The notes below the pieces were generated by a model. The model did no database searches and had not been told where the DNA came from. It saw only the letters and a program-made list of their open reading frames with translations. From contig JAPOJR010000018.1 in NCBI GenBank assembly GCA_029978325.1, forward strand, positions 1 through 35,758: DNA of 35,758 bases, given 5' to 3'. Positions within the stretch are counted from its first letter, which is position 1. Every line of letters starts with the position of its first letter. Source of the stretch: Alphaproteobacteria bacterium (GTDB lineage: Bacteria; Pseudomonadota; Alphaproteobacteria; Bin95). Shown one piece after another: positions 15,978 to 23,805 of the stretch. Both the position numbers and the translations under genes were made by a program.

Positions 15978-18695
15978 TCACGCGGCGGTGTTGGTGACCA
16001 ACGCATTGCTTTCGCGGATAGCCTCGGTCAACGCCTTTTCGATCTGCGCCCGCTTTCCGGCATGCGAGACCTTCAGCCCGAACACATCCTTGACATAGAA
16101 GACGTCGACCGCGCGCTCGCCGTAGGTTGCGATATGACTTGAAGCGATTTGCAGCCCCAATTGCGTCATGGTCCAGGCGACCTTGTTCAGGAAGCCCGGT
16201 CGGTCGCGGCCATTAACCTCGATCACAGTGAAGTAGCGGCTGGCCTCATTATCGACAATGACCCTGGGTTCAACTTTAAAGATCGCCGTTCGGCTCAACC
16301 AGGCTGGCGGTTGTTGCAGCGCTTCGGCCAACGAAACATCGCCGGTCAACACTTTGCGCACTCGGTCGCTGAGCCGATTTTTGTCGCGATAGAAACCGCC
16401 TTCGCCAGCTTGCACCCAGAACGTGTCGATGACGAAGCCATCATGCAACGTGAAGGCTCTGGCGCCGACAATGTTGGCCCCCGCCAGCGCCATGGCCCCC
16501 GCTAGCCGCGCGAATAGGCCGGAGTGGTCCAATGTGCAGACGGTGACCATAGTCGCCTGGCTCTCGTCATCATCCTGAAACTCTATGCTGAGCCCATTTT
16601 CTTCGCGCTCCGTCTTACGCAGCAACTCGGCGTGAACAGCCAGGGTGGGCGTATCCCACGCAACGGCGTAGGTGTCTGGCAATTTGCCAACGTGCGCCTG
16701 CCGTTCAGCTTCGCTCCAGGTGGTCAGTTGATGCGCCAGTTGTTCCCTGGCGGCCCTGGCCCGGTGCGGCAAGGAATCGATGTTGCCGGAGCCCGACAGC
16801 CGCTCGTCGGCTCGCCAATAGAGCTCGCGCAAGAGCGCCGCCTTCCAACCGGTCCATGTGTCCGGCCCAACGGCGCGAATATCGCACACAGTCAATACCA
16901 GCAACTGGCGCAGGCGGTCAGGCGACTGCACGATCTCGCAAAAGTCCTGGATCGTCTTGGGATCGTTGGGGTCCCGTCGTTGGGCCATATCGGACAGGAC
17001 AAGGTGGTACCGGACCAGCCAAACCGCGGTCTCGGTTTCCGCCGCAGTCAGGCCGAGGCGCGGGCCATATTCCTCAACCAGATCGGCACCGATCACCGAA
17101 TGGTCGCCGCCGCGGCCTTTGCCGATGTCATGGAACAGAACAGCGACATACAGAGCCCGACGATGCGGTACGGCTTGCACCACCTTGCTGGCCACAGGCG
17201 CTTCCTCGTTCAACCGGCCATCCTCCAACCGCCGAAGTTCGGTGATCGCGCGAATGGTATGCTCGTCCACAGTATAGGAGTGGTACATGTTATACTGCAT
17301 CATCGCCACAATGCGCCCGAATGGCGGCAGAAAGCGACCGAACAGGCCGGCCTCGTTCAGGCGGCGCAGCGTCGTGATGGTCTCGCGGCGATGGGTCAGC
17401 ATTTCCAGGAACAGGCGGTTCGCTTCCGGCGTGTCGCGCACATCGTCGATCAGCCGCAGATCGCGGCGCACCTGACGCAAAGCCTCCGGGTGAATGTCCA
17501 CCTCATGCTGTTGCGCCGTATGAAAGAGGCGCAGCAAGTTTAGCGGATCGTCGCGAAATGCCGTCGGCTGCCGCAGACTAAGCCGCCCATGCGCCAGTGT
17601 AAAATCACCCAGCTTTTTTTCGTGCGACAGCAATCTCGACAGCGAGAACATCCCCGGCCGCTTGTGTTCCGCCTCCAGAGCGGCACAAAAGATGCGCGTC
17701 AAATCCCCAACATCTTTGGCGACCATGAAATAATGTTTCATGAACCGCTCGACCGGGCGCATGCCGCGGCGGGCATGATATTCCATCCGCTCCGCCAGAG
17801 CGTGCTGATGGTCAAAGGTCAGGCGCTCCTCCGGCCGCCCGGCGCAATAGTGCAGATGGCAGCGCACGTCGGAAAGAAAGTCTTCGGCCTTCTCGAACCG
17901 GCGGGCCTCGGCGCCGGAGAATACGCCCTGGCTGACCAACTCATCCATACTGTCGACATGGTACAACGCCTTGGCGATCCAATAGAGCGTATGCAGGTCG
18001 CGCAGGCCGCCCTTGCCATCTTTGATGTTCGGCTCCAGCACATAACGGGTGTCGCCCATGCGTTGGTGCCGGGCGTCGCGTTCCTCCAACTTTGCCTCAA
18101 CGAAACTGATGACGTCGGACCCCATGCCTTTGGACCAGAAGCCGGCGCGCATCTGATCGAACATGGCGCTGTCGCCCCAAAGGAACCTCGCCTCCAGTAA
18201 CGCGGTTGCAATCGTCTGGTCTTCCCGGGACATCCGCACGCATTCTTCCGGTGTGCGCACGGCATGGCCCACTTTCAGTCCCAAGTCCCAAAGCATGTAC
18301 AACACATACTCGATGACCTGCTCGCTGCGCGCCGACGTCTTCACCGGCTGGAGAAACAGCAAGTCGATATCGGAAAACGGCGCCAGCTCGCCACGACCAT
18401 ACCCCCCGACCGCCGCGGCGGTCAGCGCTTCACCCTTGGTCGGATTGGCCGCCGGAAACTTGTACCGGCTGGCATGATCCAGAAGGCTGGAAATCAAAGT
18501 GTCATACAAGGCGGAGCGCGCCGGCATCAGCATTTCGGCCCTGCCGCGATTCTCGAACTGCTGGCGCAACTCCTTCTCGGCCGCTGCCAAAGCATCCTTG
18601 AGCGTAGACAGCGTCTGAGCACGGGTTGTACGGTCGCCGGCAACATCGCTTGCTAACAGGGACCGCCAGCTGGGCGCCTCAATTGTCATTGTCAT
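15978..18695 (-). CDS. glnD: [Protein-PII] uridylyltransferase / uridylyl-removing enzyme
   Basis: The 905-residue protein is the bifunctional nitrogen sensor that adds UMP to PII under low glutamine and removes it under high glutamine. The nucleotidyltransferase motif GGYGRGELAPFSDID is at 97-111. The PII-uridylyltransferase linker holds GKGGLRDLHTLYW near 228-240. The HD hydrolase domain has LFHDIGKGRGGDH around 520-532. Two C-terminal ACT domains (MVTVCTLDHSGLFARLAGAM near 715; FTVIEVNGRDRPGFLNKVAW near 830) bind glutamine. The ATG at 18695 has AGGAAGG 7 bases upstream; a TTG one codon earlier is not needed. Full family length. The downstream hypothetical gene follows by 9 bases. Confidence 0.97.
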   Translation of the reverse strand: MTMTIEAPSWRSLLASDVAGDRTTRAQTLSTLKDALAAAEKELRQQFENRGRAEMLMPARSALYDTLISSLLDHASRYKFPAANPTKGEALTAAAVGGYGRGELAPFSDIDLLFLQPVKTSARSEQVIEYVLYMLWDLGLKVGHAVRTPEECVRMSREDQTIATALLEARFLWGDSAMFDQMRAGFWSKGMGSDVISFVEAKLEERDARHQRMGDTRYVLEPNIKDGKGGLRDLHTLYWIAKALYHVDSMDELVSQGVFSGAEARRFEKAEDFLSDVRCHLHYCAGRPEERLTFDHQHALAERMEYHARRGMRPVERFMKHYFMVAKDVGDLTRIFCAALEAEHKRPGMFSLSRLLSHEKKLGDFTLAHGRLSLRQPTAFRDDPLNLLRLFHTAQQHEVDIHPEALRQVRRDLRLIDDVRDTPEANRLFLEMLTHRRETITTLRRLNEAGLFGRFLPPFGRIVAMMQYNMYHSYTVDEHTIRAITELRRLEDGRLNEEAPVASKVVQAVPHRRALYVAVLFHDIGKGRGGDHSVIGADLVEEYGPRLGLTAAETETAVWLVRYHLVLSDMAQRRDPNDPKTIQDFCEIVQSPDRLRQLLVLTVCDIRAVGPDTWTGWKAALLRELYWRADERLSGSGNIDSLPHRARAAREQLAHQLTTWSEAERQAHVGKLPDTYAVAWDTPTLAVHAELLRKTEREENGLSIEFQDDDESQATMVTVCTLDHSGLFARLAGAMALAGANIVGARAFTLHDGFVIDTFWVQAGEGGFYRDKNRLSDRVRKVLTGDVSLAEALQQPPAWLSRTAIFKVEPRVIVDNEASRYFTVIEVNGRDRPGFLNKVAWTMTQLGLQIASSHIATYGERAVDVFYVKDVFGLKVSHAGKRAQIEKALTEAIRESNALVTNTAA

Positions 18696-18803
18696 CAACC
18701 GGCCTTCCTGTTCCCAAACTCAGATCGTTCGTGCCACGCTATCATGCGGCGAAAGCTACATCCCGCCTCTATGTCCATATAGGCTCTCCAGGGCAGATTT
18801 CCG

Positions 18804-20114
18804 CTACCGCGGCACGATATCGAATGCGATGCTCACCCTCTCAGCGCCTGTCTCCAGCGGAATGGTATGGTGCCACATATAGCTGGGGAACAGAAACATC
18901 CCTCCCGGTTGCGGCCTCAAAGCCCGCGTCGGCTGGTCCGGGCGCGCAGGCAGGCCATACCCTGGAGTGCCAAAACTGATCCAGCCTGCGGGACTGGCAT
19001 CGGAGATATCGTCCGGCAGTGAGGGGTAAAAGACGCCGGACACCCAGCCATAGTTGTGGATATGGGCAGCCTGGTGCCCGCCGGTGCCCAAAATATTAGC
19101 CCAGACAATCATTTGATACCGGCTCGGTTTGGCTCCGAAAAACGGATGGCCGGGCTGATCCGGCAGGCGTGCCTTCAGGCCTTCAACCGCATCGCCGATC
19201 ATTTGCAGGAAAGCCGCAATGGTAGGCGTCGGGTCCTTAGTCAGGTCCTGAACGACTCGACCGTTACGGGCAGCCCTTAAAGTCGGATCCCAATCATCGA
19301 TCAGCCTCGGATGCGCACGGATATCGGCCTCCAGACGTTTCGCGAAGCCCCGGTCGGCCGACGGCTTGACCGGATAGACCATGGTATCGATATCGGCCAA
19401 TTGCCGCGCTGCCTCCTGCCGTCCCAGCAACTGCAAGGCCAAGACTTTGTAGGCGACGATATTTGCACTCTTGGCGCCGGTCGCCAGATAAGCCTCGGCA
19501 TCGGCCAGCGCGCCCGCGGGATCACTGCACTTCAACCGCGCCGCCGCCCGGTTGCTGAGCGCCGGCGTCAACCCTGGCTCCCGATCCAGCGCCACAGAAT
19601 AGGCTTGAACGGCCTCTACGTGCAGTCCCCGGTTTTGCAGCAAATTGCCAAGCTCAAGTGCCGGTGCGCTGTGGCCGCGATGGTGCGCGACAGCGCTGTT
19701 CAGCACATCGATGGCGCCGTCGACATCGCCGGCTTTGACCAGCACCTGAGCCAGTCCGCTCTGCGCCGGCCAATAGTCCGGACGGGCCTTCAACCCGGCA
19801 GCATAGGCGCGCTGGGCCTCGGCCGTTTTGTTTTGGTCCGCAAGCGCCCGACCCAGATTGGCCCATGCCTCAGCATATTCCGGCGCTTTGGCGACGGCTT
19901 GCCGGAACAAGTCAATGGCGGCATCGGCATAGCCAGCACGCCGCGCCACAACGCCCAGCAGGTGCAGTGCGCCGGGGTGATGCGGCGCGGCTTTCAATGC
20001 TGCACGGCAACTGCGCTCCGCCGTCGCAAGATCCCCCCTTTGCAGGGCCTGGGCGGCCCGCTGCAACAGCGGCGTCGGATCGGATGGGATGTCAGTCGGC
20101 ATGGTCTTGGACAT
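18804..20114 (-). CDS. TPR-repeat protein with C-terminal 2OG-Fe(II) oxygenase-like domain
   Basis: The 436-residue protein has about six TPR units over residues 10-240 (DLATAERSCRAALKAAPHHP, YADAAIDLFRQAVAKAPEYA, KTAEAQRAYAAGLKARPDYW). The C-terminal ~110 residues carry HIHNYGWVSGVFYPS, then GMFLFPSYMWHHTIPLE and RVSIAFDIV, the double-stranded beta-helix pattern of putative 2-oxoglutarate/iron oxygenases (the Pfam 2OG-FeII_Oxy_5 type). The His pair and the later HH would be the metal ligands. Such proteins are often near sulfotransferase or glycan genes, but not here. The frame is open far upstream; the TPR fold begins after the ATG at 20114 (weak ribosome site), with 20102 an alternative. 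It is divergent from the SsuD-like gene. Substrate unknown. Confidence 0.82.
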   Translation of the reverse strand: MSKTMPTDIPSDPTPLLQRAAQALQRGDLATAERSCRAALKAAPHHPGALHLLGVVARRAGYADAAIDLFRQAVAKAPEYAEAWANLGRALADQNKTAEAQRAYAAGLKARPDYWPAQSGLAQVLVKAGDVDGAIDVLNSAVAHHRGHSAPALELGNLLQNRGLHVEAVQAYSVALDREPGLTPALSNRAAARLKCSDPAGALADAEAYLATGAKSANIVAYKVLALQLLGRQEAARQLADIDTMVYPVKPSADRGFAKRLEADIRAHPRLIDDWDPTLRAARNGRVVQDLTKDPTPTIAAFLQMIGDAVEGLKARLPDQPGHPFFGAKPSRYQMIVWANILGTGGHQAAHIHNYGWVSGVFYPSLPDDISDASPAGWISFGTPGYGLPARPDQPTRALRPQPGGMFLFPSYMWHHTIPLETGAERVSIAFDIVPR

Positions 20115-20341
20115 CTCTGCTTTGGGCCGATGGGCAAATGCATACTGCTGTCGGCGAGCCCGACCGCAATAGCATACGGAAACCGCCGTCGATCCAACAT
20201 CGGCGAATCCGCCCGAACCGAACAGGTGCAACAGCGTCGGATCGTCCAGGGGATAGTCTCGGCGGATCAACAGCGATACAGTCACCATCCGGTCGCCCCA
20301 TCGGGTTGGTCGTCTACATTTCTGATCTTGCGAGGCCCACG
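20115..20341. other. Divergent gap between the TPR/oxygenase gene and the SsuD-like operon
   Basis: The 227 bases must contain both promoters. Frames across it stay open on both strands but translate to low-complexity, Arg-rich or family-unlike peptides, so I do not call a gene. No convincing promoter pair or palindrome was found. Confidence 0.5.
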
Positions 20342-21418
20342 ATGCGCGCATTGGAATTCGGCTGGTATCTGCCCACCCACGGCGACACGACCGCCATCGG
20401 CAACCCTGACGCATCGGTCGATACCAGCAAGGGAATGCTGCTCAACATCATCCGGTCCGCCGAGGAATCGGGGTTCGAATACATCCTGATCCCGGTTACG
20501 CCCACCTGTTGGGAAGCCTATGTCGCCGGCGCCTATCTGGTCGGCCAAACCCGCACCATTCGCCCGCTGATCGCGGCACGCCCCGGCTATATCAACCCGG
20601 TATTGCTGGCGAAGATGATCTCGACATTCGACCAACTGACCGAAGGCCGCATCGCCATCAACCTGATAGCCGGCCAAAACGAAGCGGAAATCCGGTCCGA
20701 CGGCATCACTTACGCCAAAGAAGACCGGTATGCCCTGATGGACGAAGAGGTCGACATCATGAAGGCATTGTGGACCGCAAAGGGGCCACTAGACCATTCT
20801 GGCCGATTCCACACCCTAAAGGGTGCAACTATCGTGCCCGGCATCTATCAAAAGCCTTACCCGCCATTTTACCTGGGCGGTGGGTCAGAGGAAGCTGCGG
20901 CGCTGTCGGCCAAGCATTCCGACGTTCATCTGTTCTGGGGCGATACGCCGGAACGGATCGCGCAGAACATCGCGCATATCCGTAACCTGGCCGACGCACA
21001 TGGGCGACGCGACGCCATCGGCTTTGGCATGCGCCTGCAAATCATCTGCCGCGAGACCGAGGCTGAAGCATGGTCGGCCGCCCGAGCCTTGGTGGTGGCC
21101 GGTTCCGACCGCGGCCGGGATAGAATTCGCCGCGACACAGCGAACTCCGCGGCCAATCGGCGGGTACAGGAATTGGCCAGCCAGGCGGAAATGATCGGCC
21201 CGGCGCTCTGGACCGGCGTTTCACGGGTACGGGCAGGGGCTGGGATCGCCGTTGTCGGTAATCCTGAGCAATGCGCGGCTCAATTGCAGGAGTTCATAGA
21301 CGCCGGATGCCATTCTTTCTGCCTTTCCGGCTATTTGCATGACCAGGAGGCGCGGCGGTTCAAGGCTCTGGTGCGACCGCTGCTTGCCGCCCGCAACGCC
21401 GACCGCATGGCCGCCTAG
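20342..21418 (+). CDS. SsuD-like FMNH2-dependent monooxygenase (LLM class)
   Basis: The 358-residue protein has the pattern of alkanesulfonate/dimethylsulfone-type monooxygenases: FGWYLPTHGD near the start, ESGFEYILIPV at about 43-53, GRIAINLIAGQNEAE near 105-119 and YPPFYLGGGSEEA near 175-187. Such enzymes use reduced FMN and oxygen to break C-S or related bonds. The long open frame starts at 19865, but family homology begins at the ATG at 20342, with GAGG 6 bases upstream. It leads a plus-strand series: a thiolase-like gene 148 bases on, then DUF35, then a thiol-dioxygenase-like cupin. No ssuE reductase or sulfonate transporter is in the window, so the flavin reductase must be elsewhere. 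Family strong; substrate inferred only broadly. Confidence 0.9.
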   Translation: MRALEFGWYLPTHGDTTAIGNPDASVDTSKGMLLNIIRSAEESGFEYILIPVTPTCWEAYVAGAYLVGQTRTIRPLIAARPGYINPVLLAKMISTFDQLTEGRIAINLIAGQNEAEIRSDGITYAKEDRYALMDEEVDIMKALWTAKGPLDHSGRFHTLKGATIVPGIYQKPYPPFYLGGGSEEAAALSAKHSDVHLFWGDTPERIAQNIAHIRNLADAHGRRDAIGFGMRLQIICRETEAEAWSAARALVVAGSDRGRDRIRRDTANSAANRRVQELASQAEMIGPALWTGVSRVRAGAGIAVVGNPEQCAAQLQEFIDAGCHSFCLSGYLHDQEARRFKALVRPLLAARNADRMAA

Positions 21419-21566
21419 CGTTTTCCCTAATAAAAGGTTGGCCTGGAATGCACGGGCGGACTTCCCTCTGTAGCATCTTGCCCCTACCATGCCCGACAAG
21501 CGCTGCGTTTCGTGGCCGCTTTCACCAGAAGCATCAGCTTTCCATTCCAGGAGGAAACCCCAGCCC

Positions 21567-22736
21567 ATGAGTTTGAAAGGCAAGGCCTATATCGCCGGGA
21601 TCTATGAGCATCCCGTGCGAAAAGCGCCAAATCTATCCACCCCGCAAATCCACATGGAAAGCGCCATCGGTGCGCTCGCCGACGCCGGGCTGACGCTCCA
21701 GGATGTGGACGCCTACTACTGCGCCGGCGATGCCCCCGGCCTCGGCCCGCTTTCGATGATCGAGTACATCGGCCTGCCGAATGTCCGGCACATGGACTCG
21801 ACCGACACCGGCGGTTCGTCCTACGTGCTGCATGTCGAGCATGCCGCGGCCATGATCGCCATGGGCAAGGCTAAGGTCTGCCTGATTACGCTTGCAGGCC
21901 GTCCGAACTCGGAAGGCCAGGCGACCGGCACCGCCGCCCGTGCCTTCAACGGCGCGCCGGACGAAGGCTTCGAGCAGATTTTCGGCACGACCGTCGTCAA
22001 CATGTACGCCATGTGCGCCCAGCGTCACATGTACGAATACGGCACGACCAGCGAGCAACTCGCCTGGATCAAGGTGGCGGCCAGCCATCACGCCCAGCAC
22101 AACGAACACGCCCTGCTGCGCAAGGTGGTGACGGTTGAGGACGTAGTGAACTCGCCGATGATCGCCGATCCGCTGCACCGCCTCGACTGCTGCGTCATCA
22201 CCGATGGCGGTGGCGCTATCGTCGTCGTCGCGCCAGAGATCATGAAATCGCTGTCCCGTCCGCGGATCAAACTGCTGGGCGCCGGCGAATCGCCGAAGAA
22301 CATCCTGGGCGGCAAGGTCGACCTGACCTATTCGGGCGCCCGCTGGTCCGGCCCGATGGCGTTTGCCGAGGCGGGCGTGAAGCCCTCCGACATCAAGTAC
22401 GCCTCGATCTATGACAGCTTCACCATCACGGTGCTGGAGCAGATCGAAGACCTGGGCTTTTGCGAAAAGGGCAAGGGCGGCGCCTTTGTCAGCGATGGCA
22501 ACCTGATCAGCGGCGTCGGCAAGCTGCCGTTCAACACCGATGGCGGCGGCCTTTGCAACAATCACCCGGCCAACCGCGGTGGCCTGACCAAGGTGCTGGA
22601 AGCGGTGCGCCAGGCGCGCGGCGAAGCTCACCCGAAGGTACAGGTTCCGAACTGCGACCTGGTCCTCGCCCATGGCACCGGCGGCTCGCTCGGTACCCGT
22701 CATGGCTCTGCAACGATTATCCTGGAGCGCGAATAA
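21567..22736 (+). CDS. Thiolase-fold protein (SCP2-thiolase/lipid-transfer type) lacking the nucleophilic Cys
   Basis: The 389-residue protein has the two-lobed thiolase fold: AIGALADAGLTLQDVDAYY near 33-51, MAFAEAGVKPSDIKYASIYD near 270, and a C-terminal GGGLCNNHPANRGGLTKVLE followed by AHGTGGSLGTRHG. Where true thiolases carry the acyl-accepting Cys (CASG-type loop), this protein reads TDTGGSS at 79-85, so ordinary thiolysis is unlikely. Thiolase-like proteins of this kind that pair with a DUF35 partner include the Ltp2 retro-aldolases of steroid side-chain breakdown. The ATG at 21567 has a strong AGGAGG 12 bases upstream. Its TAA stop overlaps the ATG of the DUF35 gene by one base, implying a fixed two-protein complex. 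It acts on an acyl-CoA of unknown structure. Confidence 0.88.
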   Translation: MSLKGKAYIAGIYEHPVRKAPNLSTPQIHMESAIGALADAGLTLQDVDAYYCAGDAPGLGPLSMIEYIGLPNVRHMDSTDTGGSSYVLHVEHAAAMIAMGKAKVCLITLAGRPNSEGQATGTAARAFNGAPDEGFEQIFGTTVVNMYAMCAQRHMYEYGTTSEQLAWIKVAASHHAQHNEHALLRKVVTVEDVVNSPMIADPLHRLDCCVITDGGGAIVVVAPEIMKSLSRPRIKLLGAGESPKNILGGKVDLTYSGARWSGPMAFAEAGVKPSDIKYASIYDSFTITVLEQIEDLGFCEKGKGGAFVSDGNLISGVGKLPFNTDGGGLCNNHPANRGGLTKVLEAVRQARGEAHPKVQVPNCDLVLAHGTGGSLGTRHGSATIILERE

Positions 22737-23122
22737 TGGCCGAACGTCAAATCCCCGCCCCGCCGATCAATCCTGAGACCCAGGAATGGTGGGACGCCTG
22801 CAAGGAAGGCAAATTCCTGATCCCGAAGGACAACTCGAATGGCGAGTTGTTCTGGTATCCGCGCAAAAACTCGCCGCTGACCGGCTCGTCCGACATCAGC
22901 TGGGTTGAGGCTTCGGGCAAAGGCACGATCTACAGCCATTCGACGCTGTGGCGGGCCGACCCGAACTACTGCATCGCCTACGTGACGCTCGATGAAGGCG
23001 TGACGGTGATGAGCAACATCGTCGACACCGACTTCGCATCTGTGAAGATCGGCCAGAAGGTGAAACTGGTCTGGAAAAATGCGGCAGACGGCCACCCGGT
23101 CGCCTGCTTCACCCCGGCCTGA
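22736..23122 (+). CDS. DUF35 OB-fold acyl-CoA-associated protein, zinc ribbon degenerate
   Basis: The 128-residue protein matches the DUF35 family: an N-terminal helix (ETQEWWDACKEGKFLIP), a rubredoxin-like zinc ribbon region, then an OB-fold (SWVEASGKGTIYSHSTL, YVTLDEGVTVMSNIV, IGQKVKLVW). Most members hold zinc with CxxC...CxxC. Here the four positions read Asp32, Asn35, Ser46 and Thr49 while the flanking Gly36 and YPR remain, so the ribbon fold is kept without metal ligands. DUF35 partners usually dock on a thiolase-like subunit and bind the CoA end of the substrate. The gene overlaps the upstream thiolase-like stop by one base (TAATG), a sign of tight coupling. Confidence 0.9.
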   Translation: MAERQIPAPPINPETQEWWDACKEGKFLIPKDNSNGELFWYPRKNSPLTGSSDISWVEASGKGTIYSHSTLWRADPNYCIAYVTLDEGVTVMSNIVDTDFASVKIGQKVKLVWKNAADGHPVACFTPA

Positions 23123-23128
23123 CCTTGA

Positions 23129-23174
23129 CGCCTCCGGGGTGGCAAGGCGCACGCGCGCCAACGCCCCGGGGGCG
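23129..23174 (+). terminator. Possible stem-loop after the DUF35 gene
   Basis: CGCCTCCGGGG (23129-23139) pairs with CCCCGGGGGCG (23164-23174) with one G-U pair, and a nested GGCGC/GCGCC hairpin sits in the loop. No U-tract follows, so it may be an attenuating or mRNA-stabilising structure, not a strong terminator. The cupin gene starts 82 bases later. Confidence 0.35.
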
Positions 23175-23256
23175 CCCTCGCAGGAGTCATTTACCGGAAC
23201 AGTAGGCGGCCCATCACTGTTCCTCAGGGTTGCGGGAAACTATAAAGGCGCATGCC

Positions 23257-23799
23257 ATGCAGTATACTCTCGAACAATTCATCGCTGACGCCCGCGGGAC
23301 GCTCCAAGCGGAAAACAATGCCACGGGCCGCGAAAAAGTCCGGCAATTGGTCGAACGGTTGCTGCAGAACCAAGCCTTCGTCGCTTCGGCGTTTCCCGAG
23401 GATGCGGAAGCCGGACGCCGAACCATCTATGAAGAGCCGAACCAGGGCTTTATCGTTTTGGCGCATGTGGCCGGAAAAGCCGGAAAATCGCCACCGCACG
23501 ACCATGGCCCTAGCTGGGCAGTGTACGGTCAGGTGACTGGCTACACGGATATGACAGTGTGGCATCGCACGGACGGCGGCACTGGTGGCGGCGATGCGTC
23601 ATTGGCGAAAGTCAAGGAATACCGCCTGAATCCGGGAGAGGTCGGCAAGTACGATGTCGGCGACATTCATTCTATCGCCTTTCCCGACGGCGCGCGGTTC
23701 CTGCGCGTAACCGGCCGTGACCTGGACTATGTCGAACGGCTGAAATTCGACGCCGCCGCAGGCAAGGCCATTGTCATTGAAAGCGCGTCCGCACAATAA
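23257..23799 (+). CDS. Cysteine-dioxygenase-like cupin (thiol dioxygenase family)
   Basis: The 180-residue protein is a single cupin barrel like type I cysteine dioxygenase and 3-mercaptopropionate dioxygenase. PPHDHGPSWAVYGQVTG gives His81 and His83, and GDIHSIAF gives His138, the 3-His iron site of that family. These enzymes add O2 to a thiol to give a sulfinic acid. An N-terminal helical part (residues 1-60) precedes the barrel. The ATG at 23257 has AAAGG 8 bases upstream; a TTG start at 23230 would add nine residues without a better site. It follows the SsuD-like/thiolase/DUF35 genes on the same strand and may share their sulfur-related role. It converges with trkH with a 6-base gap. The family is likely; the thiol substrate is unknown. 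Confidence 0.85.
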   Translation: MQYTLEQFIADARGTLQAENNATGREKVRQLVERLLQNQAFVASAFPEDAEAGRRTIYEEPNQGFIVLAHVAGKAGKSPPHDHGPSWAVYGQVTGYTDMTVWHRTDGGTGGGDASLAKVKEYRLNPGEVGKYDVGDIHSIAFPDGARFLRVTGRDLDYVERLKFDAAAGKAIVIESASAQ

Positions 23800-23805
23800 G
23801 CACGG

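Noticed and set aside
20115..20414. N-terminal extension of the TPR/oxygenase protein, and likewise the extension of the SsuD-like gene back to 19865
   Set aside because: The extensions overlap each other on opposite strands and match no family; both proteins have good internal starts (20114 and 20342).
21633..22703. Minus-strand frame of 356 codons opposite the thiolase-like gene
   Set aside because: It is antisense to a recognisable gene with a strong ribosome site, and has no family-like motif.
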